Of a DNA stretch of 20,732 nt, positions 18,353 through 20,732 are shown piece by piece. The translations under genes and the position numbers were made by a program. Numbering within the stretch: position 1 is the stretch's first letter; each line of letters opens with the position of its first letter. Under the pieces are notes generated by a model. That model was given only the letters and a program-made list of their open reading frames with translations. It ran no database searches and had not been told where the DNA came from. This stretch comes from Pleurotus ostreatus/Saccharomyces cerevisiae fusant (taxonomy: Eukaryota; Opisthokonta): assembly GCA_024196135.1 (NCBI GenBank), contig JAMQCK010000527.1, forward strand, positions 1 through 20,732, given 5' to 3'.

Positions 18353-18538
18353 TCACCTTGTGCAGTAGGCCGGGTTTAAACCCCCTTGACACTTGTCATA
18401 CTCCGGGTTGAAATCACACGACGCGGTTGTCGAGCCCGGCAAATGCCGAGCCTCCAGCCGCCAGAGAGGCCGCCGCCGCCGGATTCCTGCCTTATACGGC
18501 GCCGCGGCCGTGATGCGCTTGCCGCGTGCCCTTCCCGA

Positions 18539-18601
18539 CGTCGGGGCGCGCGCGTGATGGCGTGATCGGGCGGCGGGGTGGCTGTGCGCGCGCCCACGAC
18601 G
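18539..18601. repeat. Inverted repeat, arms of about 15-16 bp
   Basis: The left arm CGTCGGGGCGCGCGCG pairs with the right arm CGCGCGCCCACGACG, with one unpaired base. They are separated by about 32 nt. Confidence 0.6.
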
Positions 18602-18665
18602 CGTCGGGGCGTGCCGCACGCGCCTCCGCGTTACCCTGCCCGCTCTGTCTAGTTCCAAAACGGAT

Positions 18666-18701
18666 ATATATGATATATTATTGTCTATAAGATACATATA
18701 T
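18666..18701. repeat. AT-rich patch with a small inverted repeat
   Basis: ATATATG and CATATAT flank a 22-nt AT-rich spacer inside an otherwise very GC-rich island. The contrast is striking, but the arms are short. Confidence 0.45.
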
Positions 18702-18724
18702 GAAGGTAAATAATATGATGGGAA

Positions 18725-18746
18725 GCCGCCGCGCATGCGCGGCGGC
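18725..18746. repeat. Perfect 22-bp GC palindrome
   Basis: GCCGCCGCGCA is followed immediately by its exact reverse complement, with no loop. Confidence 0.9.
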
Positions 18747-18828
18747 GGGTGTGCAATGCGCGTGTATGCGGCTTGCGGGGACGAGGAGGGGGGAGGTAAT
18801 AATACACCCCCTCATACGTATCGCCTAC

Positions 18829-18847
18829 GCCTTCCTATATGGAAGGC
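18829..18847. repeat. Small hairpin, 7-bp arms and TATAT loop
   Basis: GCCTTCC and GGAAGGC flank TATAT. Confidence 0.7.
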
Positions 18848-18858
18848 AGGGCGGATGC

Positions 18859-18885
18859 GGGGGGGGGGGAGGAAGGGGAAGGGGG
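18859..18885 (+). other. G-run cluster, possible G-quadruplex
   Basis: Eleven G residues in a row (18859-18869) are followed by runs of four and five G within a few bases. Four-strand G folding is plausible on the plus strand. Confidence 0.6.
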
Positions 18886-19051
18886 CAGGTGGACGCGGTG
18901 GCGGCGGCAGCGCTGGCGATCTGGCTCGCCCTTCGTAATGAATGGGCGGCAGCTCCCCTCCCCTTAGCGACGCGGCCGTGCGCTTTTGCGACACGAGCGC
19001 GCCGAGGGAAGACCGCGTGAGCCCGGCAGGGAACACGCGATACCCCCTCTA

Positions 19052-19178
19052 CCGCCCCTTCCCTCCCCCTCGTCTCCCTTGCCCTCTACCCTCACCCCTC
19101 CCCAGCCTCGCTTAGCGAGAGCATGGGATGTGGGGCGAGGGTAGAGGGCATAGGAGACGAGGGGGGAGGAAGGGGCGG
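19052..19178. repeat. 127-bp imperfect long hairpin
   Basis: Arms 19052-19093 and 19137-19178 are 42 bp each and pair with only a few mismatches. The left arm contains TCGTCTCCCTTGCCCTCTAC, the right arm GTAGAGGGCATAGGAGACGA. The 43-nt centre contains its own small hairpin, CTCGCT-T-AGCGAG. One strand of each arm is purine-rich. Confidence 0.85.
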
Positions 19179-19288
19179 GGCGCGCGACCCGCGCGCATGC
19201 CCATGCCGTCTCGCCGGATGACGTTGACGGCGGGTAGCGCGGGGTAGCGCTTGCCCCGGCTCGCGTAGGTCCACGGCGCACTGAGCGC

Positions 19289-19304
19289 ACTGCCGTCGGG
19301 CAGT
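19289..19304. repeat. Short hairpin, 6-bp arms
   Basis: ACTGCC and GGCAGT flank GTCG. It is minor, but adds to the hairpin density of the island. Confidence 0.55.
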
Positions 19305-19330
19305 ACGCCGCGTGCGCAGTAGCGTCGTTA

Positions 19331-19359
19331 GGGGTGGGGGGTGAGGGGAGGGGGTGGGG
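19331..19359 (+). other. G-run cluster, strong G-quadruplex motif
   Basis: Five runs of four or more G (19331-34, 36-41, 45-48, 50-54, 56-59) are separated by one to three bases on the plus strand. Confidence 0.7.
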
Positions 19360-19478
19360 TGCTTGTTGTAGTTGTTGTGGAACGGGACAGGAGGCGGGTG
19401 CCGATGTTAATGGCGACGGGGAGGGGCGATGTGGATGCGACGCTCCTGGGTGTTGGCAGCACGACGGGCGGCGGGACG

Positions 19479-19508
19479 CAGCGCCGCTCGCGATCGCGAG
19501 CGGCGCTG
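19479..19508. repeat. Perfect 30-bp palindrome
   Basis: CAGCGCCGCTCGCGA is followed directly by its exact reverse complement. The sequence then continues GAAAATTTTC, itself a 10-bp palindrome overlapping the end. Confidence 0.92.
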
Positions 19509-19560
19509 AAAATTTTCGTTAGTGGATTTACTTTGTTTTTGAAGATGAGAACGCACCTTG

Positions 19561-19582
19561 GGGGGGCTCTAGAGAGCCCCCC
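19561..19582. repeat. Hairpin with perfect 10-bp arms
   Basis: GGGGGGCTCT and AGAGCCCCCC flank only two bases (AG). Confidence 0.88.
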
Positions 19583-19720
19583 TGCCCTTCCTTCTCGTCT
19601 CCGCGTGTTGTTGGGCAGCCGTTGGGCGGCGGGCAAGGGCGGTCGTGGGCGGCGGTCGTGGTGGGAGGGAAAGAGGAACGCGTTATGTCACGTCACGCGT
19701 CGCGTCAAAGGGGACGCGTT

Positions 19721-20490
19721 CGCGCGCGATCCTTCGCCATCTGCGATTCATCCACCTGGCCTCACGCCTCGAAAACCTAGGATAGAATACTTGAGTAGTA
19801 TATTAGCAATGGCATGAAGTTTGGCTACTATAGGAGCACCGGAAGGTGTACTAAATACACAGAGAAGGCAGAAAAGCGCCTAAAACGATACTCTTTTCGA
19901 GTTGGTACTTCACTGAGACAGTCCCTTCATGATATAACAGAATACGAGTAGTCAGCAGTATATTACACACCGTTTCCCGAAAATTTGGAGGAGAACGGAC
20001 GGCTGGATCCCTGGCAATGAGCACTGAGATGCTTTATGTACATCCCGATTGAAGGAGTAGTCTTCGGAACGAAGTGAGCGCATATAAAACCACGGTAAAT
20101 CACTAATATTTGTTTGACCTCAGATTACCCTGCATATACCCCCTCGGTCAACATCCCGAGAGATTTAAGAGCCTGCTATTCCACCGTTCGCGCTGCGGAT
20201 ATCGCCGAGACCGAGGGAGGCAGCCCGGTCCGGTCCCAAATCGCTACCTAACGGTCCCAAATTGTGACCTAGTCCTCACCACCTCATCTCTTTCGTCCAT
20301 CGTCGCATACTGCTGCTCGCTCCCCCTCTCACCTCTCCTGTCCCCTCCCCCTCCTTCATCCTTCAACTCCCTTCCACGCGGCAAGTAAATTCGGCGGTGA
20401 TCGTGGTGATCGCGCTGCTGATCCCACCCCCACCTCCCACCCCTCCCCCTCGATTTCCGGCCCAACGGCCTCCCTCAACACACGGAGACA
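19721..20490. other. Intergenic region upstream of the right-edge gene
   Basis: No gene is visible up to 20490. A TATAAAA at 20083-20089 has no nearby coding start. The last 240 bp is strongly pyrimidine-rich (runs of CCTCCCACCCC and the like), which suits the promoter and leader of the gene starting at 20491. Confidence 0.4.
20231..20272. repeat. Two tandem 21-bp units
   Basis: CGGTCCCAAATCGCTACCTA plus one base is followed by CGGTCCCAAATTGTGACCTA plus one base. The CGGTCCCAAAT part is identical. They lie about 220 bp before the ATG at 20491 and could be a duplicated regulator site. Confidence 0.6.
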
Positions 20491-20732
20491 ATGAAGGAGC
20501 ACAAGGGGGCTCATTTGAGCTCCACAAGGTGCGTTCTCATTTCCTCAGTTGTACAATACATTGCTGACCCTCATCTGTAGCGCCGCTCACAGCGCTCGCG
20601 CTGTAAGCGGTACCTCACTCTATCGTCCACCGGTCCCGAAAGAGGCCTCCAGCCCCTTTTCGCATCCCCCCGCCTCATTCCGCCCTTCTCGATCAAGAGC
20701 CGCGCCCTAGCAACGGCGGCGGCAACAGCTCG
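20491..20732 (+). CDS. 5' end of an unidentified spliced gene, cut by the window
   Basis: The model starts at ATG 20491 (context ACAATGAAG) with exon 1 to 20528 and a 52-nt intron GTGCGT to CTGTAG carrying a TGCTGACC branch region. Exon 2 is 20581-20602. A second donor, GTAAGC at 20603, probably opens another intron ending at GCCCTAG (20710), because reading on without it hits TAG there. The visible residues are MKEHKGAHLSSTSAAHSARA, too few to identify a family. Confidence 0.45.

Larger units (their letters stand above)
18390..19720. other. GC-rich island with many palindromes and no convincing gene
   Basis: Base use changes sharply here: long G and C runs, CpG-rich words and many perfect inverted repeats, interrupted by a 60-bp AT-rich patch at 18660-18720. 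ORFs on both strands are rich in Arg, Ala, Gly and Pro and look like GC-driven open frames. The individual structures are listed separately. Confidence 0.6.

Noticed and set aside
18700..19817. Several ORFs of 60-158 codons in the GC-rich island
   Set aside because: Gly/Arg/Ala-rich frames are open on both strands because GC-rich DNA has few stops; there are no introns, motifs or codon signature.

Overview
The window looks like nuclear DNA of a filamentous basidiomycete, most likely an Agaricomycete (mushroom or polypore lineage). The coding genes are broken by many very short introns, 48 to 57 nt in the models I resolved, with GTRNGY donors, CTNAC-type branch points and YAG acceptors. The gene families also fit: a MYND-finger protein, a questin-oxidase-like enzyme and a SWIM-finger MULE transposase. 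No tRNA, rRNA or CRISPR array was recognised. Several long single-frame reading frames are only exons of larger spliced genes.

Layout from left to right. At 1-1859 two divergent genes, the left one cut by the window edge, encode related small proteins that share an RG-x-[LI]-FKR block. At 2556-4505 (minus) lies a five-exon gene. I read its product as two RNase III-like folds without the catalytic acids, joined by a basic and acidic nuclear-type linker. At 4931-5838 (minus) is copy A of a low-copy repeat that carries a TATA box and a 39-codon ORF. At 6102-8091 (minus) is a three-exon gene whose MYND zinc finger lies on its own small exon. At 8366-10276 (minus) is a multi-pass membrane protein of unknown function. 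At 11512-13160 (plus) is a five-exon questin-oxidase-like gene, the most secure functional call in the window. At 13249-14431 (plus) are copies B and C of the same repeat, in inverted orientation to copy A, so copies A and B/C bracket the MYND, membrane and questin-oxidase genes.

From 14432 to 16551 no gene is convincing. At 16552-18352 (minus) is the C-terminal part of a Mutator-like (MULE) transposase, cut off at its 5' end. It abuts an island at about 18390-19720 that is rich in GC palindromes, a 127-bp long hairpin and two G-quadruplex-type runs. The right edge (20491 onward) holds the first exons of another plus-strand gene.

I see no evidence that the genes form one pathway. The questin-oxidase-like gene has no polyketide synthase or tailoring partner here. 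The most unusual items are the inverted repeat family around three genes, the catalytically dead RNase III-like tandem protein, and the hairpin island next to the truncated transposase. All assignments are from reading the sequence by eye, with no database search.
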